Part shown: positions 46,290-56,611 of the stretch, piece by piece
Layout: every line of letters starts with the position of its first letter
Position numbering within the stretch: the stretch's first letter is position 1
The notes under the pieces: generated by a model
What the model saw: the letters and a program-made list of their open reading frames with translations, nothing else
What the model was told of the DNA's origin: nothing
Databases searched by the model: none
Position numbers and translations under genes: made by a program
NCBI RefSeq assembly: GCF_900105075.1
Contig: NZ_FNSK01000001.1
Span: forward strand, 447,001-511,000
Length of the DNA stretch: 64,000 nt
Origin: Rhodobacter sp. 24-YEA-8
Lineage (GTDB): Bacteria; Pseudomonadota; Alphaproteobacteria; Rhodobacterales; Rhodobacteraceae
Direction: 5' to 3'

Positions 46290-46694
46290 TCAGGCGGGAA
46301 TTCCCGAGGCGGGAAGGTCATTGACCAGCACATGCGCGACCCGGGTGAAGGTCGCGCGCATCCTGTCGACATGCGGGCCGCTGAGCCCGCAATCCAGGAT
46401 CGCCTGATCCATCAGCGCCAGCCAGTCATCCGCGTCGCCTGCCCGGATCGGGATATGGGCGTGCATCGTCTTCACGTCCATATTCCCATGTTTTTCAAGG
46501 TAATAGCGACGGCCGCCCAGGAAGCCCGAGAGAAAATTGAACTGTTCTTCCCGAACATGGCTCAGCCCGTGGCCGCGGAAATGCAGATGCAGGATCTGTC
46601 GGCCGCGCGGATCGGTCTCGACCAGATCATAGAAGCGGTTGACGAGGCGCCTGAGCGCCTCCTCTCCGCCGATCTGGTCGAGGATGCTGGTCAT
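46290..46694 (-). CDS. Group II truncated haemoglobin
   Basis: 134-residue globin. Landmarks are the N-terminal helix (LVNRFYDLVETDP), FLSGFLGGRRYYLEKHG, the likely proximal His78 (MHAHIPI) and Trp91 at the G8-like position, typical of group II trHb. It begins 13 bases after tdm on the same strand and is probably co-transcribed. A role near an Fe-dependent demethylase could be O2 delivery or NO/redox protection; this is inference. Confidence 0.88.
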   Translation of the reverse strand: MTSILDQIGGEEALRRLVNRFYDLVETDPRGRQILHLHFRGHGLSHVREEQFNFLSGFLGGRRYYLEKHGNMDVKTMHAHIPIRAGDADDWLALMDQAILDCGLSGPHVDRMRATFTRVAHVLVNDLPASGIPA

Positions 46695-46707
46695 TTCGGT
46701 TGCGGCC

Positions 46708-49077
46708 TCACGACTGGGGGCGGGTCTTTTTCGGATCGTAATGCGACAGCGTCACGATCTTCGCAGGCAGGCGCTTTTGCTGCCCGTCAAGCTTGCCGAC
46801 CTCAACCTCGGTCCCCGGTTCCGAATGCGAGATATCAACGCGGGCCAGCGCGATATTCTTCTTCAGGAGCGGCGAACGCATCGACGAGGTGACCACCCCG
46901 ATCTGCGCCCGACCGATATGGATGCAATCGCCATGCCCGACCGAGACATTCGAATCGATGTCGAGCCCGACAAACTTATGCATCGGGTTCTCCTTGCGCC
47001 GGACCAGCGCATCACGCCCGATGAAATCGTCCGTCTTGCCTTTCAGCGGCACGGTAAAGCCGATGCCGGCTTCGAACGGGTCGGTCTGATCGGTGAAGTC
47101 GTAATTCGCAAAGATCAGCCCGGCTTCGATCCGGAGCATGTCCAGCGCCAGCAGACCCATCGGGCGCAGCCCGTGTTCAGGGCCTTTTTCCCAAATGGCG
47201 TCAAAGACTTCGCCCGCATGTTTCGGGTGGCACCAGACCTCATAGCCCAGCTCGCCCGTATAGCCGGTGCGCGAGATGACGACCGGGATGCCCTGGTCAT
47301 GACCGATCCGGCCGACGGTAAAGCGGAACCAGGCCAGCTCCTGGATCTTCGGCTGATGCGGCGGCGTCCAGATCACCTTGTCGAGCAGGTCGCGGCTTTC
47401 CGGCCCCTGTACGGCGAGGTTATGCAGCTGATCGGTGGAATCGCGGATCAGCACTTTCAGGCCCAGCTTCTCGGCCTGTTCGCGCAGCCAGGTGCCAGAA
47501 TATTCGTCCCCACAGACCCAGCGGAAGTTGTTATCGCCAAGTTTGAAGATGGTGCCGTCGTCGATCATGCCGCCATGCGGATAGCACATCGCCGAATAGA
47601 CGATCTGGCCGGTGGTCAGCTTTTTCACATCGCGCGTCAGCGTATATTGCATCAGCGCCTCAGAGTCCGGCCCGGTGATCTCGTATTTCCGCAGCGCGGA
47701 AAGGTCCATGATCACCGATTTCTGGCGCGCGGCGAGGTATTCCTCGGTCGGGCCGGCCTCGGCGAAGGAATTCACCAGCCAGAACCCTTTATATTCCACA
47801 AAATTGCGGGTGAGTTTGGACAGGCGGTCGTGGAACCCGGTTTCCCTGGTCATCTTCGGCTCCGAATCTGGGGTCGCGCGGAAAGCGACGGCGCGGCTGA
47901 ATTTCTGCGTGGCCGCATAGGTGCGGACATGAATGTCGGTCGGGTTCCAGCCATTGGCGGCCGTGGTGTCATCGGGGCAGGCCGAATTGACGCAGACGAT
48001 GTCGGTCAGGGCGCGCAGGAGGACATAATCACCCGGGCGCGACCAGGGTTCATCGGCATACATGACACCATGATCATCGACGCCGGTGTTGAAGAAGAAG
48101 TTCGCAGCCATCCAGCCGCCGCGTGCACCGATACCATGCGGTGCGAGGACCGCATTGAAATTCTCGGTACAGTTCACATGGCCCGGATAGCCGATATCGT
48201 CGTAATATTTGGCATAGCAGGCCAGCGAGAAGGCGTCATGACGCCCGCAGGTGTCCTGGATCACCTCGACCAGCGGGGTGAAGTCCTGGTCGTAATATTT
48301 CGCGTGCAGGCCCGGCATCGGATAGGCATGGCCCATGACCGAGCGGGTCGCGGTGACGTCCAGCGCATGTTCGATACCGCGATCCAGCTTACGGGCGTCA
48401 AAGCACTGGAAATCGGTGCATTGGCGGCCATCGACATCAAGGATCTGGATATATTCGCCGGCCTTGACCACATAGGCCTCGGCCGTGGCCGAGCGCACAC
48501 GGATCTCTTGCAGCGGATCCGACAGCGGGTCGGGCAGTTCGGATTTCAGCGCGAAATTCGCCGCCGCACGTTTGACAAAGACGGTGAGCGGCGTCGCGGT
48601 GTCCTGGCCATCGGGATCCATATCGCCGCCAGGCGCCGCCACCACCAGAAAGCCCTCGCGGCTGGCGGTGAAATCGACCGAGGTGCGCGCGGGGGTATCG
48701 GCGGCAAAAAAGCGGCTGGCCTTTGCCCCGGCCAGATCGAGGCCAAGACGCTCAAGCCCCTGGCGCATCCGCGCAAGGCTCGGCTCGCCCGAGGCCAGCA
48801 GCGCTTTCAGCCCGCTTGCGTCACAGTCGCCGCCAAGCCCCAGAAGGGCCGGATCGATCCGCCCGTCCTGGCCTGCCGCCAGCACCTCGCAGGGCTGTCC
48901 GCCCTCGTCATTGACCACCGTGATCCGGTCGCCGGTGCCGATCCGGATCATCATCGCGCCGGCACCGGGCACCGAATAGCGTTCGGTGCCTTTGGGCAGC
49001 ATCAGCCCGGCGGGGCGGATGATCTGGCTGGGTCTGGGCGGGCCCGGGATCACATCGGGATAAGCCTGGTCGAGCAT
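46708..49077 (-). CDS. tdm: Trimethylamine N-oxide demethylase Tdm
   Basis: Converts trimethylamine N-oxide to dimethylamine and formaldehyde. The 789-residue fusion has an N-terminal DUF1989 metal-binding part, with metal-ligand-like C220/C225 (GRQCTDFQCFDARK), C277/C287 (TCGRHDAFSLAC) and C303 (NCTENFN). A GcvT-like tetrahydrofolate-binding part at about 400-789 (ISRTGYTGELGYEVW, GIGFTVPLKGKTDDFIG) follows. This is the known Tdm layout. The start at 49077 is preferred because GGAGG is 5 bases upstream; ATG 49089 would add four residues. Confidence 0.95.
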   Translation of the reverse strand: MLDQAYPDVIPGPPRPSQIIRPAGLMLPKGTERYSVPGAGAMMIRIGTGDRITVVNDEGGQPCEVLAAGQDGRIDPALLGLGGDCDASGLKALLASGEPSLARMRQGLERLGLDLAGAKASRFFAADTPARTSVDFTASREGFLVVAAPGGDMDPDGQDTATPLTVFVKRAAANFALKSELPDPLSDPLQEIRVRSATAEAYVVKAGEYIQILDVDGRQCTDFQCFDARKLDRGIEHALDVTATRSVMGHAYPMPGLHAKYYDQDFTPLVEVIQDTCGRHDAFSLACYAKYYDDIGYPGHVNCTENFNAVLAPHGIGARGGWMAANFFFNTGVDDHGVMYADEPWSRPGDYVLLRALTDIVCVNSACPDDTTAANGWNPTDIHVRTYAATQKFSRAVAFRATPDSEPKMTRETGFHDRLSKLTRNFVEYKGFWLVNSFAEAGPTEEYLAARQKSVIMDLSALRKYEITGPDSEALMQYTLTRDVKKLTTGQIVYSAMCYPHGGMIDDGTIFKLGDNNFRWVCGDEYSGTWLREQAEKLGLKVLIRDSTDQLHNLAVQGPESRDLLDKVIWTPPHQPKIQELAWFRFTVGRIGHDQGIPVVISRTGYTGELGYEVWCHPKHAGEVFDAIWEKGPEHGLRPMGLLALDMLRIEAGLIFANYDFTDQTDPFEAGIGFTVPLKGKTDDFIGRDALVRRKENPMHKFVGLDIDSNVSVGHGDCIHIGRAQIGVVTSSMRSPLLKKNIALARVDISHSEPGTEVEVGKLDGQQKRLPAKIVTLSHYDPKKTRPQS

Positions 49078-49132
49078 CGCATCCTCCATCACGCCATTGG
49101 CGTATGCAGAAAATAAGTTTACGCTGAGGAAT

Positions 49133-49160
49133 ATTCTAGGCCCGGGCAAGCGCAAGTCAA
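49133..49160 (-). promoter_or_regulatory. Putative tdm promoter
   Basis: On the minus strand TTGACT (49160-49155), 16-base spacer, TAGAAT (49138-49133), about 55 bases upstream of the tdm start. It fits a sigma70-type promoter and would make tdm-trHb a separate transcript from folD. Confidence 0.55.
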
Positions 49161-49210
49161 CGGAAACCACAGGCTCTTTTACTGATAAAGCGACCGAAGG
49201 GGCGGGGGGC

Positions 49211-50101
49211 TCAGCTTTGCAGCCAGCCCGCCGCGATCTGGCGTTGATGTGCGGTCACCGCATTGCGCATCAGGATCGCCACAGTGACCGGGCCGACACC
49301 GCCCGGAACCGGTGTGATCCAGCCTGCGACCTCTTTGACGCGGTCGGTGTCGACATCGCCGACGATCCGCACAGTGCCATCGGGATCGGTCACCTGGTTG
49401 ATGCCGATATCAATGACGGCCGCACCGGGCTTGATCATATCCGGCCCGATCAGATGCGCCTTGCCAACGGCAACGACCACCGCATCAGCGCGGCGCGAAT
49501 GCATGGCAAGGTTGCGCGTCATATGGTGGCAGATTGTCACCGTCGCACCCTCGGCCATCAGAAGAAACGCTGCCGGTTTGCCGACGATCTCGGAATGGCC
49601 GATCATCACGACCTCCAGCCCCTTCATCTCGAGGCCGGTTTCACGAAGCAGTTCAACCGCGGCGGCGGCGGTGCAGGGCGCCATCGCCACGTCATTATAG
49701 ACGATATTGCCGATCGAGGCGGGGTTCATCCCCTCGACATCCTTCAGCGGATGGATCGCCGATTGCAGCGAGCGCACATTGATATGTGCCGGCACCGGAC
49801 GCTGCAGGATGATCCCCAGCACATCGTCTCGGTCATTCATCTCGACGATCAGGCGCTTGGCCTCTTCCTGGGTGATCTCGGCAGGCCAGAGCTGCTGGTC
49901 GAACGGAATCCCCGCTGCCGCAGCGCCCCGCGCCTGGTTGCGCACATAGACCGCCACCTCGGGCGAGGGGCCAATCGAGACCGAGACCAGCCGCCCGATG
50001 GGGCGGGTGGCCGAAGCCTCCTGCACTTTGGCCCGAACCTCGGCAAGGAGGCGCTGTTGCACCGCCTTGCCGTCGATGAAACGGTGGTCGCTTACAGTCA
50101 C
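49211..50101 (-). CDS. FolD paralogue with altered catalytic residues
   Basis: 296-residue member of the methylene-THF dehydrogenase/cyclohydrolase family. The Rossmann motif ([18 protein letters not shown]), [17 protein letters not shown] and Q100 (equivalent to E. coli Q98) are kept. The catalytic Lys54 equivalent is Gln56 (YVRNQ) and Asp121 is Glu123 (KDVEGM). It likely retains folate and NAD(P) binding; loss of cyclohydrolase activity is inferred. It overlaps the canonical folD by 4 bases. Confidence 0.9.
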   Translation of the reverse strand: MTVSDHRFIDGKAVQQRLLAEVRAKVQEASATRPIGRLVSVSIGPSPEVAVYVRNQARGAAAAGIPFDQQLWPAEITQEEAKRLIVEMNDRDDVLGIILQRPVPAHINVRSLQSAIHPLKDVEGMNPASIGNIVYNDVAMAPCTAAAAVELLRETGLEMKGLEVVMIGHSEIVGKPAAFLLMAEGATVTICHHMTRNLAMHSRRADAVVVAVGKAHLIGPDMIKPGAAVIDIGINQVTDPDGTVRIVGDVDTDRVKEVAGWITPVPGGVGPVTVAILMRNAVTAHQRQIAAGWLQS

Positions 50102-50988
50102 GCGGTCAGACCTTCGGGCTCAGGGAGGTTATTGGCGCGGCAGGCTGCCGTCAGCGTATTTGCCAGCAGGCAGGCAATCGTCATCGGGCCAACGCCACCC
50201 GGCACCGGGGTGATCGCACCGGCCACTGCGGCGGCGCTTTCATAATGCACATCGCCGACAAGCTTTGCCTTGCCGTCGCGCTCGATCCGGTTGATGCCGA
50301 CATCGATCACGGTCGCGCCGGGGCGCACCATGTCGCCGGTGATCATCTCGGGGCGACCGACTGCGGCCACGAGGATATCCGCGCCACGGCAGACTTCCGC
50401 GAGGTCTTTGGTGCGGCTATGCGCGATGGTCACGGTGCAGCTGTCGCCCAGCAGAAGCTGCGCCATCGGCTTGCCGACGATATTCGAGCGTCCGACCACA
50501 ACCGCATTCAGCCCTGCAAGCTTGCCATGGTGATCGCGCAGCATCATCAGGCAGCCCAGCGGCGTGCAGGGCACCATCGACTTCTGCCCGGTGCCCAGAA
50601 GACCCACATTCGAGATATGGAATCCGTCTACATCCTTCGCCGGATCGATCCGGTTGATCACCAGCTCGGAATTCAGATGGCCGGGCAGCGGCAGCTGCAC
50701 GAGGATGCCATGCACCGCCGGGTCAGCATTCAGCCTGTCAATCAAAGCCAGAAGATCGGCCTCTGACGTATCGGCCTCCAGCTTGTGCTCGAAGGAATTC
50801 ATCCCCGAGGCCTTGGTCTGGATGCCCTTGTTTTTCACATAAACCGCCGAGGCCGGATCTTCGCCAACCAGCACCACGGCGAGGCCGGGCACCAGGCCCT
50901 TTTCCGCCTTCAGCCGGGCGACATGCGCCGCCACCTGCTCGCGCACCTTTTCGGCAAAAGCCTTGCCGTCGATCACCTTCGCCGCCAT
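50098..50988 (-). CDS. folD: Bifunctional methylene-THF dehydrogenase / methenyl-THF cyclohydrolase FolD
   Basis: Canonical 296-residue FolD with K54 (YVKNK), Q98 (VQLPLP) and D121 (KDVDGF), all in E. coli numbering, plus the NADP site [17 protein letters not shown] and [17 protein letters not shown]. It oxidises methylene-THF from the demethylases to formyl-THF for Fhs. It is part of the minus-strand fhs-aroQ-folD-folD2 group and translationally coupled to the paralogue. Confidence 0.96.
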   Translation of the reverse strand: MAAKVIDGKAFAEKVREQVAAHVARLKAEKGLVPGLAVVLVGEDPASAVYVKNKGIQTKASGMNSFEHKLEADTSEADLLALIDRLNADPAVHGILVQLPLPGHLNSELVINRIDPAKDVDGFHISNVGLLGTGQKSMVPCTPLGCLMMLRDHHGKLAGLNAVVVGRSNIVGKPMAQLLLGDSCTVTIAHSRTKDLAEVCRGADILVAAVGRPEMITGDMVRPGATVIDVGINRIERDGKAKLVGDVHYESAAAVAGAITPVPGGVGPMTIACLLANTLTAACRANNLPEPEGLTA

Positions 50989-51036
50989 CCGATAATCCTT
51001 CCTGTGTGACGCCTGGCCCTGTCTGAGCGGGCAGGT

Positions 51037-51354
51037 TTATCCGTTCCTGTCCCTGAGGCTGTCCGGCCCCAGGTGGCTTTCCTCACGCGCGATCGACCAG
51101 TCGATCAGCCGCCGCCAAAGCTTCTCCACCAGGTCGGGGGGCAGGCCTTCACGCGCGGCATGGGCGCGGACATTGGCCACCACTTCCTCAACCCGGGAGG
51201 GGATCCGTGCTGGCAGATCCACCCCGGCCTTGATCGACGCCGCCCTGTCGATAAACTGCGCCCTCAGAGCGAACAGCCGGACCAGGTCCTGATCCAGCGC
51301 ATCAATCCCGGCACGAATTTCCGCCATGGTCGAGCAGTCTTCCGGCTTTTGCAT
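51037..51354 (-). CDS. AroQ-class chorismate mutase
   Basis: 105-residue all-helical protein with the AroQ pattern: IRAGIDALDQDLVRLFALRA (R14, R31), K42, R54 and EE at 56-57. It probably rearranges chorismate to prephenate. It is short and lacks a second domain; a PchB-like isochorismate pyruvate-lyase is less likely. It is embedded between fhs and folD, an arrangement that is functionally unexplained here. Confidence 0.85.
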   Translation of the reverse strand: MQKPEDCSTMAEIRAGIDALDQDLVRLFALRAQFIDRAASIKAGVDLPARIPSRVEEVVANVRAHAAREGLPPDLVEKLWRRLIDWSIAREESHLGPDSLRDRNG

Positions 51355-51444
51355 CTCATGCCCTCCGCAAACATCGCCCCTGACTTATGCCAGCAGGCCC
51401 TTAGCGAAAAGCCCTCTTCCTCTTGACGTAAATACTCTGTGGGC

Positions 51445-51471
51445 GGATGGGGGGCGCAAAGCCCCCCATCC
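51445..51471. other. Intercistronic hairpin between fhs and chorismate mutase
   Basis: GGATGGGGGGC / GCCCCCCATCC, 11 bp perfect, loop GCAAA. No T-run on the minus strand, so possibly an mRNA-stability element. Its flank TAAATACTCTGTGGGCGG faintly recalls the dispersed composite repeat. Confidence 0.5.
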
Positions 51472-51510
51472 CGGTATCATACTGAGCGAAAGCTCAGAAC
51501 AGAGCCGTGA

Positions 51511-53187
51511 TCAGAACAGGCCTTCGACCTGGCCCGCTTCATTCAGACGGATGGTCTCAGCTGCCGGCACGCGCGGCAGGCCCGGCATGGTCATGATCTC
51601 ACCGCAGATCGCCACGACGAAACCGGCACCGGCCGAAAGACGCACTTCGCGGACCGGGATCGTATGGCCCTCGGGCGCGCCGCGCAGGTTGGGATCGGTC
51701 GAGAAGCTGTACTGGGTTTTCGCCATGCAGACCGGCAGATTGCCGTAACCGGCAGCTTCCCAGGCCTTCAGCTGATCGCGCACCGACTTGTCGGCAATGA
51801 CTTCGCCCGCGTGATAGATGCGCTTGGCGATGGTCTCGATCTTGGCGAAAAGCCCCATTTCGTCCGGATAGAGCGGTGCGAAGCTGGATTTGCCGCCCTC
51901 GGCCAGCTCGACGACTTTCTTCGCCAGATCCTCGATCCCGGCAGAACCCTGGGCCCAGTGCTTGCACAGGATCGCTTCAGCGCCCTGTTCCGCGACATAG
52001 GCTTTCACCGCTTCGACCTCGGCATCGGTGTCCGAATAGAAGTGGTTGATGGCAACCACCACCGGCACGCCGAAACCTTTGACATTGGCGATGTGACGAC
52101 CGAGGTTCGGACAGCCCTTTTTCACCGCATCAACGTTTTCAGCGCCCAGATCGGCCTTCGCCACGCCGCCATTCATCTTCATCGCGCGCACCGTGGCCAC
52201 GATCACCGCCGCCGCCGGTTTCAGCCCCGCCTTGCGGCATTTGATGTCGAAGAATTTCTCGGCGCCCAGATCGGCCCCGAAGCCGGCCTCGGTCACGACA
52301 TATTCGCCCAGCTTGAGCGCGGTGCGGGTCGCGATGACCGAGTTACAGCCATGCGCGATATTCGCAAACGGGCCGCCATGGACGAAGGCCGGGTTGTTTT
52401 CCAGCGTCTGCACCAGGTTCGGCTGCATCGCGTCTTTCAGGAGCACGGTCATCGCGCCATCTGCTTTGATGTCGCGGCAATAGACCGGCTTTTTCTCGCG
52501 GGTATAGGCGACGATGATGTCACCGAGGCGCTTTTGCAGGTCTTCGAGGTCTTTCGACAGGCAGAGGATCGCCATGACTTCCGAGGCCACGGTGATGTCG
52601 AACCCGGTCTGACGCGGGAAGCCGTTTGCCACGCCACCGAGCGAGATGACCGCATCGCGCAGCGCACGGTCGTTCATGTCCATCACGCGGCGCCAGGCGA
52701 TGCGGCGCTCGTCGATGTCGAGCTCATTGCCCCAGTAGATATGGTTGTCGATCATGCAGGACAGCAGGTTATGTGCTGCGGTGATCGCGTGGAAGTCACC
52801 GGTGAAATGGAGGTTCATTTCCTCCATCGGCACGACCTGGGCCATGCCGCCACCGGCCGCGCCACCCTTCATGCCGAAATTCGGGCCGAGCGAGGCCTCG
52901 CGGATACAGATCACCGCTTTTTTGCCGATGCGGTTCAGACCATCACCCAGACCCACGGTGGTGGTGGTCTTGCCTTCGCCTGCCGGCGTCGGGTTGATCG
53001 CGGTCACGAGGATCAGCTTGCCATCGGCCTTGCCTTCCAGCGAACGGATGAACTCCTGGCCGACCTTGGCCTTGTCATGGCCGTAGGGCAGCAGATGCTC
53101 CGACGGAATGCCCAGTTTCGAGCCGATCTCCATGATCGGCTTTTTCTTCGCTTCCCGTGCAATCTCGATATCAGACTTGAACGCCAT
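51511..53187 (-). CDS. fhs: Formate-tetrahydrofolate ligase
   Basis: Reversible ATP-dependent ligation of formate and THF. In methylated-amine users it can run toward formate and ATP to gain energy from C1 units. The 558-residue protein has the P-loop [51 protein letters not shown] and [17 protein letters not shown]. Start 53187 has GGGAGAGAG upstream; a 19-residue in-frame extension lacks support. Confidence 0.96.
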   Translation of the reverse strand: MAFKSDIEIAREAKKKPIMEIGSKLGIPSEHLLPYGHDKAKVGQEFIRSLEGKADGKLILVTAINPTPAGEGKTTTTVGLGDGLNRIGKKAVICIREASLGPNFGMKGGAAGGGMAQVVPMEEMNLHFTGDFHAITAAHNLLSCMIDNHIYWGNELDIDERRIAWRRVMDMNDRALRDAVISLGGVANGFPRQTGFDITVASEVMAILCLSKDLEDLQKRLGDIIVAYTREKKPVYCRDIKADGAMTVLLKDAMQPNLVQTLENNPAFVHGGPFANIAHGCNSVIATRTALKLGEYVVTEAGFGADLGAEKFFDIKCRKAGLKPAAAVIVATVRAMKMNGGVAKADLGAENVDAVKKGCPNLGRHIANVKGFGVPVVVAINHFYSDTDAEVEAVKAYVAEQGAEAILCKHWAQGSAGIEDLAKKVVELAEGGKSSFAPLYPDEMGLFAKIETIAKRIYHAGEVIADKSVRDQLKAWEAAGYGNLPVCMAKTQYSFSTDPNLRGAPEGHTIPVREVRLSAGAGFVVAICGEIMTMPGLPRVPAAETIRLNEAGQVEGLF

Positions 53188-53343
53188 TGTGGCTCTCTCC
53201 CGTTGGCACTTTTCCCGCTGATGCATCCTTGTCTCGGATGGCACCAGATTCCCTTAACGCGTCCGGCCCCGGCAGGCCCGTCTCACCGGGCTATGCACCC
53301 GGGCGGCGGGCGCGACAGCTCGGCTGACGCGCTATTATTCTCG

Positions 53344-53371
53344 ATAATAAATAGATATTCCTGACGGTCAA
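53344..53371 (-). promoter_or_regulatory. Putative fhs promoter
   Basis: On the minus strand TTGACC (53371-53366), 16-base spacer, TATTAT (53349-53344), in the AT-rich part of the 460-base gap between fhs and pfkB (53188-53647). The rest of that gap holds nothing I can support beyond leader sequence. Confidence 0.5.
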
Positions 53372-53647
53372 CAAGTGACAGGTTCACAAACCCAGTTTCG
53401 CGCGATTTCTCTCCCATCTGGCGCGCCCCCCAGGTGCCGAGGGCGGTGACACTGCCCGCAAATGTCGCAAGGGCCAGAGAACATGATGTTTATTTGCTCT
53501 GTGCGGCTGAAACCGGCAATTCAGTGTAAATTTCCGTAGCCCGCAGACAGAGTTCGCCGATGCGCGATTCTCTTGCCTTCAGACAGGTGGTAGCGCAAAC
53601 AGTAGCCGTGGCGCCGCAGCAGCAGACCAAAACAAGGAATATCGGCG

Positions 53648-54598
53648 ATGAGCGACCAGGCCCCGATCCTGACCCTGACCCTCAATCCGGCGCTGGATAT
53701 GGCAACAGATGTGGCCGAGATGCTTCCGGGCTGCAAGCTGCGCTGCTCCGAGCCGATGCTTGATCCCGGCGGCGGCGGGCTGAATGTCAGCCGGGCGATT
53801 CTCGCGCTTGGCGGCGACAGTCTGGCTCTGGTGGCGATCGGCGGGCTGACCGGTGACCGGCTTTCGGGTCTCATCCGCGAGGCAGGGGTGACCTTCCTGA
53901 CGCTGCCCGGCCCGGGCGAGACGCGGCAATCCCTGACCGTCACCGAAGAGATCAGCGGCCAGCAGTTTCGCTTCATGCTGCCCGGACCCCTTTGGGGCGA
54001 GGCCGAGCGCAACCGGGTCTTCACACTCCTGCGTGCAACCTCGCGCCCCGGTGGCTATTCGGTCATCTCCGGCAGCCAGCCGCCCGGTGTTCCGGCGGAC
54101 TTCCCGGCCCAACTGGCAGCTGCGATGCCGGGCTGCCGCGTGGTGCTGGATACATCCGGAAAACCCCTGACCGAGGCGGTGCGGGCACCAATCCCGGGGC
54201 TCGAAGTCCTGCGGATGGATGCCGAAGAGGCCGAAAGCCTGACCGGCCATGCCCTGGAAAACCGCGAGGCGACGGCTGATTTCGCGCAAGACCTCGTCCG
54301 GCGCGGCGTGGCGCAAAAGGTGGTGGTCGCGCGCGGTGCCGAAGGCAACATCCTCGCCACCGCTGAACGCCGCCTCTTCGCCAATGCCCCTAAGGTTAAA
54401 GTGAGATCGGCGGTCGGGGCAGGGGACAGTTTCGTCGCGGGCCTCGTCCTCTCGCTCGCGAGGGGGCAAAGCGATGATGAGGCACTCGCTCTTGCTGCCG
54501 CTGCCGCCGCCGCTGCGGTCTCCACTGATGCGACCCAGCTTTGCCGCCCGGCAGATGTCATGCGCCTGCGGCCCGGCGTCACGGTGGTGGAAATCTGA
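53648..54598 (+). CDS. PfkB-family phosphofructokinase
   Basis: 316-residue ribokinase-fold sugar kinase close to E. coli Pfk-2 / 1-phosphofructokinase. N-terminal TLTLNPALDMATDV and GGGGLNVSRAI are typical of the fructose-phosphate kinase branch. The anion hole and catalytic Asp lie in GAGDSF (257-262). Whether it uses fructose-1- or -6-phosphate cannot be decided; no PTS genes are adjacent. Its stop is convergent with rppH across a composite repeat. Confidence 0.88.
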   Translation: MSDQAPILTLTLNPALDMATDVAEMLPGCKLRCSEPMLDPGGGGLNVSRAILALGGDSLALVAIGGLTGDRLSGLIREAGVTFLTLPGPGETRQSLTVTEEISGQQFRFMLPGPLWGEAERNRVFTLLRATSRPGGYSVISGSQPPGVPADFPAQLAAAMPGCRVVLDTSGKPLTEAVRAPIPGLEVLRMDAEEAESLTGHALENREATADFAQDLVRRGVAQKVVVARGAEGNILATAERRLFANAPKVKVRSAVGAGDSFVAGLVLSLARGQSDDEALALAAAAAAAAVSTDATQLCRPADVMRLRPGVTVVEI

Positions 54599-54638
54599 AG
54601 AATTTCTTTGCCGTCTGACGACGGCAATGCCTCCGGCG

Positions 54639-54736
54639 GGGATATTTAGAGACAGATGAAAAACCTTTGCTGCTTTCATCTGTCCTTAAATATCCCGGGG
54701 GTAAGCCGCAAAGCGGCGAGGGGGCAGGGCCCCCTT
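54639..54736. repeat. Composite dispersed hairpin repeat, copy 3
   Basis: Same plan as the copy at 4953-5047. Arms 54639-54661 and 54674-54696 (two mismatched positions) are followed by GCCGC-aaa-GCGGC (54705-54717) and GAGGGGGC...GCCCCCTT (54718-54736). The middle hairpin has inverted bases (GCGGC/GCCGC versus GCCGC/GCGGC) but still pairs. It lies between the convergent pfkB and rppH genes. Confidence 0.85.
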
Positions 54737-54757
54737 ACCCGGCTGCGCGCCCCGAGA

Positions 54758-55263
54758 TCAGGCCAGATGCGGCCGGAACGCCGCCACCACCTGCTCATAG
54801 ACCGCGCGTTTGAACGGCACGATGGCCGAGACAAGGTCATCGGCCCGGATCCAGCACCAGGACGAGAATTCCGGGTGGGTGGTGGCGATGCCGATCTGAT
54901 CATCGCTGCCGAGATAGCGCAGCAGGAACCATTTCTGGCGCTGGCCGCGATACTTACCCCCCCAGACTTTGCCGATCAGCTCTTCCGGCAGGTCATAGGT
55001 CAGCCAGTCATCCGTCTTCGCGATCTTTTCGACGAGATCGGCGGTCACGCCGGTCTCTTCCCACAGCTCGCGCAGCGCCGCGGCCTTTGGCGTCTCGCCC
55101 TCGTCAATCCCGCCCTGGGGCATCTGCCAGGCCAGCCGGTCGGGGGGGCTGGTGGCCCGCCCCCCGTCGATACGCTGCCCTGCAAAGATCAGGCCTTCAG
55201 AGTTCACCAGCACGATCCCGACGCAGGGCCGGTAGGGCAGATCCGCCGCCTTCACCATCACAG

Positions 55264-55267
<4 letters not shown>
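54758..55267 (-). CDS. rppH: RNA pyrophosphohydrolase RppH
   Basis: Nudix hydrolase that removes pyrophosphate from mRNA 5' ends to start decay. The 169-residue protein starts with [11 protein letters not shown] and has the Nudix box [20 protein letters not shown] (about 52-73), [10 protein letters not shown] and the [13 protein letters not shown]-binding segment of RppH. It overlaps ctpA by 4 bases (ATGA). Last gene of the gpmI-led run. Confidence 0.95.
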
Positions 55268-56604
<1,337 letters not shown>

Positions 56605-56611
56605 AAGGACC

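Noticed and set aside
46639..49116. 825-residue open frame on the plus strand opposite tdm
   Set aside because: It is antisense to a confidently identified gene, has no family resemblance and a shadow composition (rich in Arg, His, Asp, Gly). Long antisense frames are expected in GC-rich codon-biased DNA.
51664..53364. 566-residue open frame opposite fhs
   Set aside because: Antisense shadow of fhs with no recognisable motif.
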